From NCBI GenBank assembly GCA_963920635.1, contig OY987308.1, forward strand, positions 6,142,225-6,206,224: 64,000 bases of DNA. Reading direction: 5' to 3'. This document shows, piece after piece, positions 1-10,239 of the stretch (within the stretch, counting starts at the first letter, position 1; each line of letters starts with the position of its first letter). The DNA is from Pseudeuparius sepicola. Taxonomy: Eukaryota; Arthropoda; Insecta; Coleoptera; Anthribidae. A model generated the notes under the pieces. That model ran no database searches. It had not been told where the DNA came from and saw only the letters and a program-made list of their open reading frames with translations. The translations under genes and the position numbers were made by a program.

Positions 1-2
1 TT

Positions 3-923
3 GATGATTTGCAACATATTATAAAAATTTTAGAAACTCTTTATTCGCCTGAACAGTTAATTTTTCCCTTAAAAACAGACATTCATCGATATTACGATGT
101 TCTAAATGTAGAATCTTACTATTCAGGATCGAAAATAATTTTCGTTGTTCATTTTCCAATCACTATGCCAGAATCGTTTTCATACTATCACTTATTTTCT
201 ATTCCAACACAAAATTCCACCACAATAATTCCTAAAAATACCTATCTGATCATGAATGAGAATTTCTACCAATATGTATTACTTCCCTGCACCAACCTGC
301 ATCCCAAATTCTACTGTCCCGAAAACTCTCTCATCGAAGGAGCAGTTAAAGAAGATTGTTTATTCCAATTACTTCAACTGACGATTACGCCAAGGAACTG
401 CCAGCTCACCCCTGTTCGAGTTAACGAAGAATTCATACAAGAAATTGACAATTCACACTATATTCCCAATAAAACGAAAATCCAAACATTATGTGAAACT
501 ACCGACTTCATAACACTTCAAGGAAATTATCTCATCAATATCCCGCCTGGATGCCAATTCCGCCTGAAACATTATAATTTTATTAATGACAAATCCGTAA
601 ATCAGGGACAACCCTTGTTATTACCAGAAATCAAAATTGCAACAACCGAAAACCCCAGAAAATTACCAACTCTAAAGCTACAAAATATTCGACTTGACGA
701 AATACATAAGCTTCAAATGGACCAACAACGATTAACACCGGTAGAAGAATCACTAGATCCGCTGTCAACCAGTTTTTGGACATTACCAATTTATGGACTT
801 ATTCTGATTGCCTTATTGTACCTTTTAATAATTCAAGTCAAGAAAAGAAGATGTACAGACGTAGCACCGGCCCAAGCGGAAGAAAATCCACAAGCCAACC
901 CTCGGATATTTTTCAACCACTGA
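3..923 (+). CDS. env: Env (envelope fusion) protein, C-terminal part, insect errantivirus-like
   Basis: The frame is open to the left window edge, so the N-terminus is missing; about 306 codons are visible. The layout is that of the membrane-anchoring part of insect retroviral Env proteins of the Gypsy/baculovirus-F type. A long ectodomain with spaced cysteines (for example PPGCQFRL near codon 185) is followed by a hydrophobic segment of about 20 residues (around GLILIALLYLLIIQ) and a short basic tail beginning KKRR. Env would mediate membrane fusion of the enveloped particle. The visible part has no stop or frameshift. The family call rests on overall resemblance and on the position just before an LTR-like stretch. 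An unrelated type I membrane protein cannot be excluded. Confidence 0.62.
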   Translation, partial: DDLQHIIKILETLYSPEQLIFPLKTDIHRYYDVLNVESYYSGSKIIFVVHFPITMPESFSYYHLFSIPTQNSTTIIPKNTYLIMNENFYQYVLLPCTNLHPKFYCPENSLIEGAVKEDCLFQLLQLTITPRNCQLTPVRVNEEFIQEIDNSHYIPNKTKIQTLCETTDFITLQGNYLINIPPGCQFRLKHYNFINDKSVNQGQPLLLPEIKIATTENPRKLPTLKLQNIRLDEIHKLQMDQQRLTPVEESLDPLSTSFWTLPIYGLILIALLYLLIIQVKKRRCTDVAPAQAEENPQANPRIFFNH

Positions 924-1420
924 AAAATATACACTTGTTAAACAAGCAGTTCTTGTAATAATTGTAATGTAACACCTTTGTCAGCAGTAATGTTACTTTT
1001 TATGTTTTCACCCGTTCTTGTGTATTCAGTCTCGACATAGCCATTTCACGGTTCACATCTATTGTAGATTGTACCTTTTGAGAAAAATAAATCTTTTTAA
1101 AAACCAGTATCTGCGTTCACTGAATTTAAGTCACGCGCTTTTGCTTTTCCGAAATTTATTTGCACACTAGCCGCCTAATCTTCCGCTTAAGTAACGTGCT
1201 TAATCAATTTCTCACTCCGCGTATTCGGGTATTGTTTCCCTTTGCTTTCCCGCCCGGCAGTCAGATTCCGCCTGCTTAGTTAATTCAATTTTTGTTACAG
1301 AACTTTGCCGAAAATCCGCCCCGGGCCGGTCTACTAAATGCATGTTGCTTGTACATAACGCAAATAATTGTGTAGCCTTATTCTTAATTTTCAAATTCAA
1401 ATTTGCCGCCATCCCGGAAG
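924..1420 (+). other. Probable 3' LTR / 3' end of the env-bearing element
   Basis: This non-coding stretch directly follows the env stop. It contains an AATAAA polyadenylation signal at about 1086-1091, as expected for the R region of a 3' LTR. I could not define the LTR edges because the 5' LTR lies outside the window, so the boundaries are approximate. Confidence 0.35.
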
Positions 1421-1606
1421 TGACTTGTATGACATTGACAATAAAAGGTTAGGTTTCCGGAATTGCTCATTATTATTCTGAAATATGCAGAAGCGAAAGC
1501 GCCCACTTTATTCTTGTAATTCATCCTGAACGAAAAATTGATGTAAGAAGAAAAATATAGTGAAGATCAAACGAAACAAACAAATTTCATTTTATTCCCC
1601 ACAAAT

Positions 1607-1624
1607 TCAGAAGTGGGATTTAGA
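1607..1624 (+). other. Probable tRNA-Leu primer-binding site of the Gypsy-type element
   Basis: The sequence TCAGAAGTGGGATTTAGA closely matches the complement of the 3' end of insect tRNA-Leu, the primer used by mdg3-like Gypsy elements. It lies about 57 bp before the gag start and just after a stretch ending CCCCACA, which suits the end of a short 5' LTR (perhaps starting near 1427). The LTR start is not established. Confidence 0.5.
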
Positions 1625-1680
1625 AGAAGACCCAGATATTAGAAGATTACTGATTTAACCTAAAAGTGACGAAAAACGGC

Positions 1681-2844
1681 ATGGATCGCAACACGTTTGC
1701 CCAAAAAGAATTTGCGCTATTTTTCCAACAGCAGCAGCAAACGGAGCCAGATAATATTAAGAAGGGAGCCCCAGAGGTTGAAGTGAATCAAAATGTTCCC
1801 GAAAAGGTGTCTGAGGTTGGAAACAGTAGTGATGATGGTTTAATAAGAACATCACAGGAGCAACAAAGTCGGTGTCCAAGCCGTGAAGATTCTAATAATG
1901 TTGCGAATAACCATGTAAAAAAATTTAATATTATGCCTGATTTATCAAAGACTATTGATACATTTAATGGGGAGAAGGGTCCAAATATAGCGAAAATATG
2001 GTTACAACAAATCGAAGCCACAGCGACTTTGCATGAGTGGCCAGAAGCATTTATTTTTCAAACTGCCAAAAGTCACCTGGATGGAGCAGCAAAATTTTGG
2101 TTTATGGGTAAATCGGAACAAATTAGAGACTGGTACTCATTTAAAAATGCATTTAAGAAGACTTTTACTTTTGAAGCAAGTAAAACCGAATTATGGAAAC
2201 GCATGACGGAGCGGACACAATCATCGAAAGAAAATATTGCTCTTTATTATTATGAAAAAATTGCGATGTGCAAAAATCTAGATTTGACGTTTAAGGAGAC
2301 TAAGGAACAGGTCATTATTGGTATTTTTTCACGAGAATTAAGTAACTTCCTTTTGTCAAAGGAACATGAAGATGAAGATAATTTATTCCAAGATCTGATG
2401 GATTACGAACGAGTCAGCAATTCTAGAAGATCGAGAGTTAATACTGAAAAGCGTGAACCACAAAAACAAAGAAACGAAGTTCAAAACGAAGTAAGAAAAG
2501 GACCATCATCCACCCAGTCGAATGTCCAGCGAAACTTACCGGTAAAACCAAAAACAGTACGATGTAACAACTGTAGCGAGTTTGGTCATGGTATAGGTAC
2601 CTGTCCAAAGCCAGTACGTCCCAGAGGTTCTTGCTACATCTGTGGAGCAGCAGACCACCAGAGAACAACTTGCCCTTTATTGCTGAAGAAGAACAGACCA
2701 GGAGAAGAAGCCTCAACATCTTCGGTTATGATTGTTGAAGACAATCATTCACCACCGTATTTAGTTCCTGTAAAGTTAGAGGTAGAAGAAAACACAAAGA
2801 CTAAGAAAACAGTACATGCATGTTTAGATACAGTAATCCTGTGA
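1681..2844 (+). CDS. gag: Gag polyprotein of a Ty3/Gypsy-type LTR retrotransposon
   Basis: I chose the ATG at 1681; a GTG in the same frame lies 15 bp upstream. The protein is about 387 residues. The N-terminus is Gln- and Glu-rich. A retrotransposon-Gag (capsid-like) domain spans roughly residues 90-250 and contains W, F and Y positions typical of the family. Two CCHC zinc knuckles follow: CNNCSEFGHGIGTC (about 2563-2604) and CYICGAADHQRTTC (about 2632-2673). Gag packages the element RNA in cytoplasmic particles. The frame runs to the beginning of the protease, where the active-site motif is interrupted after D-T by a frameshift. Gag itself appears intact. Confidence 0.85.
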   Translation: MDRNTFAQKEFALFFQQQQQTEPDNIKKGAPEVEVNQNVPEKVSEVGNSSDDGLIRTSQEQQSRCPSREDSNNVANNHVKKFNIMPDLSKTIDTFNGEKGPNIAKIWLQQIEATATLHEWPEAFIFQTAKSHLDGAAKFWFMGKSEQIRDWYSFKNAFKKTFTFEASKTELWKRMTERTQSSKENIALYYYEKIAMCKNLDLTFKETKEQVIIGIFSRELSNFLLSKEHEDEDNLFQDLMDYERVSNSRRSRVNTEKREPQKQRNEVQNEVRKGPSSTQSNVQRNLPVKPKTVRCNNCSEFGHGIGTCPKPVRPRGSCYICGAADHQRTTCPLLLKKNRPGEEASTSSVMIVEDNHSPPYLVPVKLEVEENTKTKKTVHACLDTVIL

Positions 2845-5414
2845 GTTTAGTTAAAGTTTCATTATTATCCACTTGTTTTTATGTGAAAATAGGTGCACAT
2901 TTTGATAATTTTTGTGGAATCTTATGTAGTAGGTTTATTTGATAGAACGGTTAGAATTAATGACGTTATTGTTCCTATAACTTTTTATGTAGTTACTGAT
3001 AGTACTATGAAATCTTCTGCAGTGTTAGGACGAAATTTTACAAGGTTGCCAGGTTATAAATTTATCATAGAAAACAATGACGTAGATATTTTAAAAAGAG
3101 AACATATAAATGAGATTAGTGTTGATGTGCCAGAAATAATGTTTATTGAACCAGATTGTGAGTCTGACCTTAATCTAAATAATATTAATCCTGATCTCAA
3201 TTTTAATGTGCGGGAAGAAATTAAAGATATTGTAACTGAATACTTAGTTCGACCAAAACCTGCTAAACCAGAAATTGATTTTGAGTGCAGTATTGTGGTT
3301 ACAAAGGAGAGTCCTTTTGCTTTTAGGCCCCGTAAATTATCCCTTGATGAAAAGTTAAAATTACAAGAAATATTAGATGACTTACTAAAGAGGGAAATTA
3401 TTAGGGAAAGTTACTCTCCGTATTGCAGTCCCATTGTGCTTTTGAAAAAGAAAAATAAAGGTTACAGACTATGTGTTGATTTCAGAGAACTGAACAAGAT
3501 AACGGTAAGATATCGTTATCCTCTCCCACTTATTGAAGACCAATTAGATATGTTAAAGGATAAACAATATTTTACTTGTCTTGATCATAAAAGTGGATTT
3601 CATCATATAAAACTTACGGAAGAGTCCATAAAATGTTCATCGTTTATAACCCAACTGGTCAATTTGAATACTTAAGGCTTCCATTTGGAACTTCCAATGG
3701 ACCATCTGTATTTTGTCGATTCATTGGTAAAATATTTAGAGGACTTATTAAGGAACAAAAAATACTAATTTACATGGACGATATTATGGTTGCCACCCAA
3801 AGTATTCCTGAACATTTGATGATACTTAGAGAAGTGTTAGATCTAATGACAAGAAATTTATTAGAATTAAGGTTAGAAAAATGCTCATTTATGCAATATA
3901 GTGTTTTATATTTGGGATATCTTGTCGGACCAGAAGGCATCTTACCCAATTCAGAAAATGTTACAACAGTAGAAGAATACCCTATCCCAGATAGTGCGAA
4001 TAAAATACAAAGTTTTTTAGGGTTAGCTTCTTATTTTCGAAAATTCATTCAAAATTTCTCAACGGTAGCCAAACCACCGTATGATTTAATAAAGAAAGAT
4101 TCTAAATTTCATTTTGGAGAACCCCAATTAGAAGCATTTAACGAAATTAAAAGAAGGTTAGTTCGTGCGCCTATTTTATCTATATATTCCCCCTTATTAG
4201 AAACTGAGCTACACTGTAATGCCTGCTCTAGAGGATTCGGAGCTGTTTTATTACAAAAACAAAAAGAGACTTTTCAAACCTGTTTGTTATTAAAGCAAAA
4301 GAACTACGGACTTAATCCCGTTTCCATAGTTATGAGTTAGAGATGTTAGCCATAGTTTATGCCCTTGACAGATTTAGAATTTATTTGCAAGGCATGATCG
4401 TTACAGATTGCAATTCAATAAAATTAGCTTTGAACAAAAAAGAAATTAATCCATGTCTTAATCGGTGGGCTTTAGTTTTACAAACATATGATTACACCTT
4501 GGAACATAGGGAAGGTTGTAAAATGAAACATGTTGACGCGTTAAGTCGAGCAAATTGCATTTTATTGCTAGAAGAAAATACATTTGAACAAAACGTATCA
4601 ATTTCTCAAAACTTTACAGAATTAAAACAAAAATTGCAGCTTAGGAAAGATAAAAACTATGAGTTACGTAACGGATTAGTTTACAGGAAACACAAAAATA
4701 AAATTCAATTTATGTACCTAAGTTAATGGAAACTCAAGTAATACAAAACTGTCACGATCATTTGGGACATTTAGGTGTTGACAAAACTCATGAGTACGTC
4801 CTTAGGGCATATTGGTTTCCCGAGCTGAAAACAAAAATCAAATCGTACATACAAAATTGTATTAAGTGTTTAACTTACTCAGCTAATTATGGCAAAGTTG
4901 AAGGCATTCTACACAACATTCCCAAGGGTGACAAACCTTTTTTAACCCTCCATATCGATCATTATGGTCCTCTTGAGAAAACGCCATCTGGAAAGAAGTA
5001 TATTTTTGAAGTTATCGATGCTTTTTCAAAACATGTTAAGTTATATGAAGCACACGAAGTCAATAGAAGCGATTCACAAATTAGAAGATTATTTTAATCA
5101 TTATAGTATGCCTGTTAGAATAGTTTCTGATCATGGTACATGTTTCACTAGTCACGAGTTCTCTAATTTTAGCACAAAATAATATCGAGCATGTAAAAAT
5201 TGCAACTGCAAGTCCAAAATCTAATGGTCAAATAGAGAGAATTAATCGAGATTTAACGCCTATGTTATCTAAATTAACAGAGTTAAAAAATAAATGGTCA
5301 AAAACTTACCTGCTGTCGAATTTGCCATTAATAATTCAATTTGTAAGTCCACTGGAAAAAGTCCCTCGTTGTTACTGTTTGGTGTTAACCAAAGGAGTCC
5401 TCATGATGACCTGA
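2830..5414 (+). pseudogene. pol: Broken pol (protease, RT, RNase H, integrase) of the same Gypsy-type element
   Basis: Pol continues from gag in several frames, so it is inactivated by frameshifts. The protease D-T motif near 2830 loses its frame. The conserved VLGRNF protease end is at about 3025. RT runs from about 3290, with YRLCVDFREL and, in the next frame, the catalytic YMDD (about 3771). RNase H follows at 4200-4530, then the integrase zinc module (two His, two Cys; 4745-4870) and the integrase core with IDHYGP, VSDHGT and SNGQIERIN at about 4945-5250. The domain order PR-RT-RH-IN is that of Ty3/Gypsy. The core is lost at about 5414, where minus-strand CR1-like sequence begins. No 3' LTR was found on the far side. 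Confidence 0.85.
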
Positions 5415-5419
5415 GAACT

Positions 5420-6945
5420 TAATAATAATAATATTGTTTATTTACAGAACTAACAAAGGGATAATACAAATAAGTATGCAAATAAACAATAAGAAACTCA
5501 CGAAACAACCTTTCGGCTGCTTGTTTGTGAGAGACATTTAATTTAATTTAGTATAAACAAAACAAAAAGCAAAACTAAAACAGAATTAAAGTCTGTAGTG
5601 GTGTAAAAGTCAAAAAAATAGTGGATAGTTACAATCATTTTGTGTAAGTGTCTAACCTTGGAAGGTAGGTAAGTCTTAAGTTGGGTGTCATAGTGGTATT
5701 GTTTTAATTAAAATGTATGACCACAGTATATATTACCGTAGCGCAATTCATTCTACGATATGACACAGATATAGCTCCGAACTCAACTTCGGTTTACAAT
5801 ACCATGTATTTCATGCCTATTGTTTTCCTGGAGAATATTTGTAATTTTTTTCTTAAACAGATTGTACCTGGATATTTTTCTAATGTCCTCTGGAACCAGT
5901 GAATAGAACTTAGCAGCCAAATACGTACTGCTCCTTTGGCCAATACTTTTCAAACACCTTGGAGGCAGAAATTCTTTTTCTTTTCGTCTAGTATCATAGG
6001 TGTGTGGGTTTTGACATATAGAAATTTTACCCATGTACACAAACAAAATTACTTTTAAACAATACACTTGCCTAATTTCAAGAATGCGTGCTTCGTTGAA
6101 GAGGTCATCACTAGGATAGGTCGGCGATTTTCCATAAATGATTTTAAGTGCCCACTTTTGCACAACTGCAAGACTTTGTAGGTGGTTGTCCGTAACGCCT
6201 CCCCATCCTATGATGCCATAAGTTAAATGTGACTGTATTAATGCGAAATAAAGTATTCTCAAATGTTGCACATCAAGATAGTCTTTAAGAAACTTCAGTC
6301 TATACAATATGCATCTCACTTTGTTTGTTACACTCCCCACATGCAGGTCCCACCTCATGTGCCTGTCAATGAGAACCCCCAAGTATTTAATAGACCGTGA
6401 CTCTGGGATTTCTGTTTGCGTATCTATCTTCAACGTGCCCATATTCGGAAGATTATTGGAATATGATGTAAAAGGTAAGTATTTAGTCTTTGTTATGTTC
6501 AAGGTTAGCTTACTGTATTGAAACCAATTCTTAATAATTCGGAAGTCGGTTTCAGCTTTCTGCTTAAGTTCTTCCCAAGTGTTTCCCGAGTAGGTTATTG
6601 TTGTGTCGTCAGCAAAACATATTATTTTACCCTTGGTTGGTAGCTTCAATAATCCGTTTATATATATGATGAACAGTAATGGTCCTAAAACTGTACCTTG
6701 AGGAACACCAAACGATACTTTCTTTGTACCACTGGAAACTCCTTCCAGGTTTACCAGTTGTATGCGGTGTGACAGATAGCTTTTCAGCAGTGCAAGGACG
6801 TTTCCTCTTAGCCCACAGGCTTCAAGTTTATTCAATAAAATAGAGTGACTGACGGTGTCGAATGCCTTTTTTAAATCCACAAATATACTTATCGTTGGAA
6901 TATTTTTATCAAGCTTTTCATATAAGTATTTAGTGCATAAATAAA
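5420..6945 (-). mobile_element. 5'-truncated CR1/Jockey-like non-LTR retrotransposon
   Basis: The 3' end on the minus strand is at low coordinates and finishes in a short (ATT)n-type tail at 5420-5435. A microsatellite tail of this kind is typical of CR1-group elements. About 350 bp of 3' UTR precede it. The 5' end is lost within the RT at about 6945, as usual for incomplete target-primed reverse transcription. It lies against the integrase of the Gypsy-type element, so it is the younger of the two. No clear target-site duplication was seen. Confidence 0.7.
5783..6880 (-). CDS. Reverse transcriptase, C-terminal two thirds (CR1/Jockey group), 5'-truncated
   Basis: An open frame of about 365 residues. 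Motif A reads DLKKAFDTVSHSILL, motif B is FGVPQGTVLGPLLF and the catalytic box is FADDTTI. The thumb region has KYLGVLIDRHMRWDLHV, and LTYGIIGWGG follows. This is the RT of non-LTR retrotransposons, which copies element RNA at a nicked chromosomal site. The coding frame continues upstream past 6880 to about 6945 (SIFVDLKK), so the Met at 6880 is not the true start. The endonuclease and ORF1 are missing. The visible part has no internal stop, so the insertion is fairly young. Confidence 0.85.
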   Translation of the reverse strand: MDLKKAFDTVSHSILLNKLEACGLRGNVLALLKSYLSHRIQLVNLEGVSSGTKKVSFGVPQGTVLGPLLFIIYINGLLKLPTKGKIICFADDTTITYSGNTWEELKQKAETDFRIIKNWFQYSKLTLNITKTKYLPFTSYSNNLPNMGTLKIDTQTEIPESRSIKYLGVLIDRHMRWDLHVGSVTNKVRCILYRLKFLKDYLDVQHLRILYFALIQSHLTYGIIGWGGVTDNHLQSLAVVQKWALKIIYGKSPTYPSDDLFNEARILEIRQVYCLKVILFVYMGKISICQNPHTYDTRRKEKEFLPPRCLKSIGQRSSTYLAAKFYSLVPEDIRKISRYNLFKKKITNILQENNRHEIHGIVNRS

Positions 6946-6959
6946 TAGTGCAAATATAT

Positions 6960-8252
6960 CAATACAGTTTGTTAAAACCGCCTACTTGTTTGACTCTATT
7001 CCTTCCCCTCAAAACACACCACTTTTGCACCTCTGGAATTAGTTTATTCGACTAAGAGCTATCTGACCTAACAGCGGCGGTCACCGCTATAAAAAAGGAC
7101 TGGCGCCTGAGCTAATCGACTATTATTTCCAAAAGAGGTTATAAGAAAACCCAAACCAAGTTTAATAACTGCATAATAGTCAAAATCAAACCGAAAACTA
7201 TAGTCGAAAGGGTCCTCATCTTACAAAATGGAGTGCTCGAACAGCGACTCTACGTTACAAATTGAACTTCAAAACTTAAAAAAACGAAAAATAAATTATC
7301 AAGGGCAACCATTGCAAGTAAATAAGTCTTTTAGTTCCAATAAAAAAACAGAACAAATTCTAACCTACCTCGAAAGAAGGTTTTTTTCTGGTTCCTTCAA
7401 AATAACCTTGAACTAACGTCGGCACTTTCTGAACATATCTGTTCTATAATAAAAATCACAATCAGGAAATTGAATTATCCACAAGGCACAAATTCGGCTT
7501 ACCAGTAATACCATCACCCCCAGGATGGTATGGGGTTTCTTTTATAGTAGGTTCCAAGATCCAATTTTCTAGCACAGCAGCTTAATACTACTAAAGTGGA
7601 TAGAAGACCAATAACCATCTACCAAACAAATCACAATCGGTTTTTGGGCTTCCAAAACCACGTCCAGCGGTTGAATTAATGCTTGAATTACACAAGACGA
7701 GCTAAAACTACACTAGAATTAACCAAACTGACGCCGGGTAAACTTTCAGAAATTTTGCCGTACTTCTCAACGGAAATCAGAACTCGAATTCAATTAGAAG
7801 CCGGGCGGTGAGAAAGAAAAACGAAATCCACTGGTTTCCAAAGCCATAAAAACAATTGCTCAAATCCAAGATGCGAAGGACATCTACATTCTGCCTTATG
7901 CAAATACGGTTTGCGGAGAATTTTCCCCGGCAACTACAAACTTTCCGCCAAAATCAACAGATGGCGCCAGGACAACCAACAGGCACCCAAGACCTCTCAA
8001 CCATGCTTGCATTTGCCCTCAGTTGTTAGATTGCGCTGCGCCAAGCAACAAGAAGTAACCTCTGGTAAAATATGCCAGTGTCAATCCACGTTGGCAGATC
8101 GTGTTTCGCAACAAAACTGGACAAAACCATGGAATGTATGAAACACAGTGAGTAGCACGGCAATAAATATTCGACAATCCGCGAACAAGTATTCCAAAAA
8201 TCAATCAAAGTTTCAATCAAAACATAACCTATAGGTAATGCTTGTTCTCTTG
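6960..8252. other. Decayed stretch, possibly remnants of a non-LTR ORF1
   Basis: No intact gene is visible. A 62-codon ORF starts at 7228 (+). At 7880-8050 (+) scattered Cys and His residues around HACICPQLLDC, spread over shifted frames, faintly resemble the zinc-knuckle tail of a Jockey-type ORF1. The assignment is weak; this may be unrelated noise. Confidence 0.2.
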
Positions 8253-8475
8253 TATACCGTACTTTCACCGTTTTAGTATACATAGGGCGGAGCCGCCGTG
8301 TATTCGGCTAGGTTCGTCAGTCGTTGGCGGGGGGCGGGGCGTGTTTTTTGCTCGCAAAACTCGACTGATAAGCGGTGCGAAACTACTGTGTACTCCCCCC
8401 GCCAACGACTGACAAACCTAGCTGGACGCACGGCCTATTCCCCTATGTCTACCAAAACGGTGAAAGTACGGTATA
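8253..8475. mobile_element. 223-bp foldback MITE with about 80-bp inverted repeats
   Basis: The left arm (8253 to about 8335) and right arm (about 8396-8475) are near-perfect reverse complements. The outer end reads TATACCGTACTTTCACCG, and the inner arm ends in GCCAACGACTGAC and its complement. There is no coding capacity. The terminal TATA could hold a TA or TATA target duplication, which would fit a Tc1/mariner-type mobiliser, but the superfamily is not certain. Confidence 0.75.
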
Positions 8476-8654
8476 TTATTCTGTTAATAACTAATGATAT
8501 TCCATTTTTCCAGCACTACGACTCTCCCGCATCACTAAATAGCTCTTTTCCAGGAAACAATTACTACAAAGCCAAGAGAAATCCATGAAATATCAGAGTA
8601 ACCAATTTCCGAAAGATATGAGGATCAATTAGACGACGGAACAAAATTTCTTCA

Positions 8655-9567
8655 AAGACGTGGAACGTCTTATACAACGGGGTCCTCGACGCATGTACTG
8701 ACTGAAAAGACTGAAGCTGTGCTGCTGGTAGGAAGAAAGAGGTGTGGACCCATAAAGTTCCGCCTGGGACAGTTTGAAATAGAGTCGAAAACCTATGTAA
8801 AATACCTGGGAGTAACGGTTGACCGAGGCCTGACTTTTGTGCAGCATCTGCGGGAGGTGGTTAGGAGAGCAGCAATGGCGGCTAATGCGGTGACCCGGCT
8901 TATGCCGAATATAGGACGAGCTGGTGAGAGGGCTAGAAGAATGCTGGCGTCTGTCACGGAGTCTGTGGTCCTGTATGCGACGCCGATATGGATGTTGGCC
9001 TGGAAGCTGGGGAGGTGCTGACAACTTGGGGACTCTATGCAGAGAAAAGTTGCAATTAGAATATGCAGAGGGTATCGCAGCGTCTCCACCGAGGCCGCGA
9101 GGGTCCTGGCGAGAGTTATCCCGCTTGACTTGTTAGCGCAGGAGAGATCGGAAATCATGGGGGCAAACAAGATGCAGAAGCGATAGGCCAGACAAATTAC
9201 GCTAGGTAGGTGGAAACGAAGATGGAGTACCCGTACGGGAAACATGTGGCTTAACCGGCTGATTCCTCACATCAGAGTATGGCATCAAAGACCCCATGGG
9301 GAAATGGATTTCCATCTCGCCCATATGATGACTTCGCATGGCTCGTTTGGAGCATATCTAAAGAGGATTGGGAAAAGAGAGGACGAGACATGCACGTACT
9401 GTGGCGAACAAAGAGACGATGCGGAGCACACAATCTTTAGATGCCCAAGGTGGGAGACGTGGAGAGGCGAAATGGAGGACTGCACGGGTGCGGGAGTTAC
9501 CCCGGAGAACGTAGTCGCCCCCATGCTGAGAGACTGGGCTCGTGGAACGGTGTTCGGGACTGCGTAA
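8655..9567 (+). pseudogene. R1/LOA-group non-LTR RT, C-terminal part, with internal deletion and stop
   Basis: The RT fragment starts TTWNVLYNGVLDA, then jumps straight to EAVLLVGRKR. The intervening part, which should contain the F/Y-A-D-D catalytic box, is deleted. It continues with VKYLGVTVDRGLTF and a further frame change near 9020, and has a stop at 9183. The end carries the C-terminal zinc finger CTYCGEQRDDAEHTIFRC typical of R1, Jockey and LOA elements. The reading order on the plus strand is preserved. It cannot encode an active enzyme. About 100 bp of 3' flank and an A-run follow before the (GTAG)n tract. Confidence 0.8.
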
Positions 9568-9670
9568 CACGAATAATGTCTACGAAATTAAAAGTGGAAT
9601 AGACTAAAAGACAACCGACACTACCCACTCGGGGTGTCTTATGCAAGATTTCCCCTCCTCCTCAAAAAAA

Positions 9671-9699
9671 GGTAGGTAGGTAGGTAGGTAGGTAGGTAG
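9671..9699 (+). repeat. (GTAG)n microsatellite
   Basis: About seven uninterrupted GTAG repeats follow an A-run at the 3' end of the R1-like RT relic. Several R1-clade lineages insert into simple repeats, so this may be a target site rather than an accidental neighbour. The intact non-LTR element at 47964-53345 also lies in the same repeat motif, TACC/GGTA. Confidence 0.9.
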
Positions 9700-9713
9700 C
9701 GACTGGCATAGAG

Positions 9714-10100
9714 ATGTCAGTCGGCATGCTTCTAGTCTCCGAGCCCAATAAGAGCTCAACTAGGGACAGAAACGACTGGATACTTGACGCTAACTCAAAC
9801 GCGGCTATAAAAGTATTAGACAAGAAGGTAACCATAGGAAGCCAAGCCATGGGCCAGACTACGCATACGTACGTACCCCAGGGTGAACATACTACAGCTG
9901 CTATTGCTCCCTGAATCAAAATTTTGAAGACCTAGACATTGCTGACCGCATCAGAAGATGCAAAATTCCACCTATAGTAGCGGGAGACCTTAACGCCAAA
10001 TCCCCACAATGGGGAGAAACCGAACTGACATAAGGGGTCGCAAAGTGATGAAATGGATGGCAGAGCTTGACTTGCGCGTGGTAAACAAGTACCGACCTCG
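9714..10100 (+). pseudogene. R1-clade endonuclease (APE type) relic
   Basis: The first frame has GMLLVSEPNKSS and WILDANSNAAIKVLD. After a frameshift near 9910 comes NQNFEDLDIADRIRRCKIPP and the diagnostic VAGDLNAKSPQWGE, then, again shifted, KVMKWMAELDLRVVN. These are the conserved blocks of the apurinic-type endonuclease that opens R1-clade ORF2. It lies after, not before, the RT relic at 8655-9567. The two pieces therefore come either from two head-to-tail copies or from a rearranged one. It is disabled by several frameshifts. Confidence 0.75.
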
Positions 10101-10151
10101 GAGCGCCACCAACTTGAGGCGTATGGACCTCAGAGCGCCACCAACTTGAGG
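10094..10151 (+). repeat. Two-copy 32-bp tandem duplication
   Basis: The block GCGCCACCAACTTGAGG with its flank occurs twice (10094-10119 and 10126-10151), with two differences. It follows directly on the endonuclease relic. Confidence 0.8.
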
Positions 10152-10239
10152 AGTGCCCAGTTGTAGCCGTGCTGAAACGACAGCAGGCTTATAAACGCCT
10201 ACGCGCCATAATCCATTTATTAGTAATAAAAGTAAGAAA

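Noticed and set aside
1607..1624. tRNA-Leu gene
   Set aside because: Only the complement of the tRNA 3' end is present, without a cloverleaf, so it is a primer-binding site.
8629..9245. Long minus-strand ORFs opposite the R1-like RT
   Set aside because: They mirror a plus-strand frame with clear RT and zinc-finger motifs and have no family features of their own.
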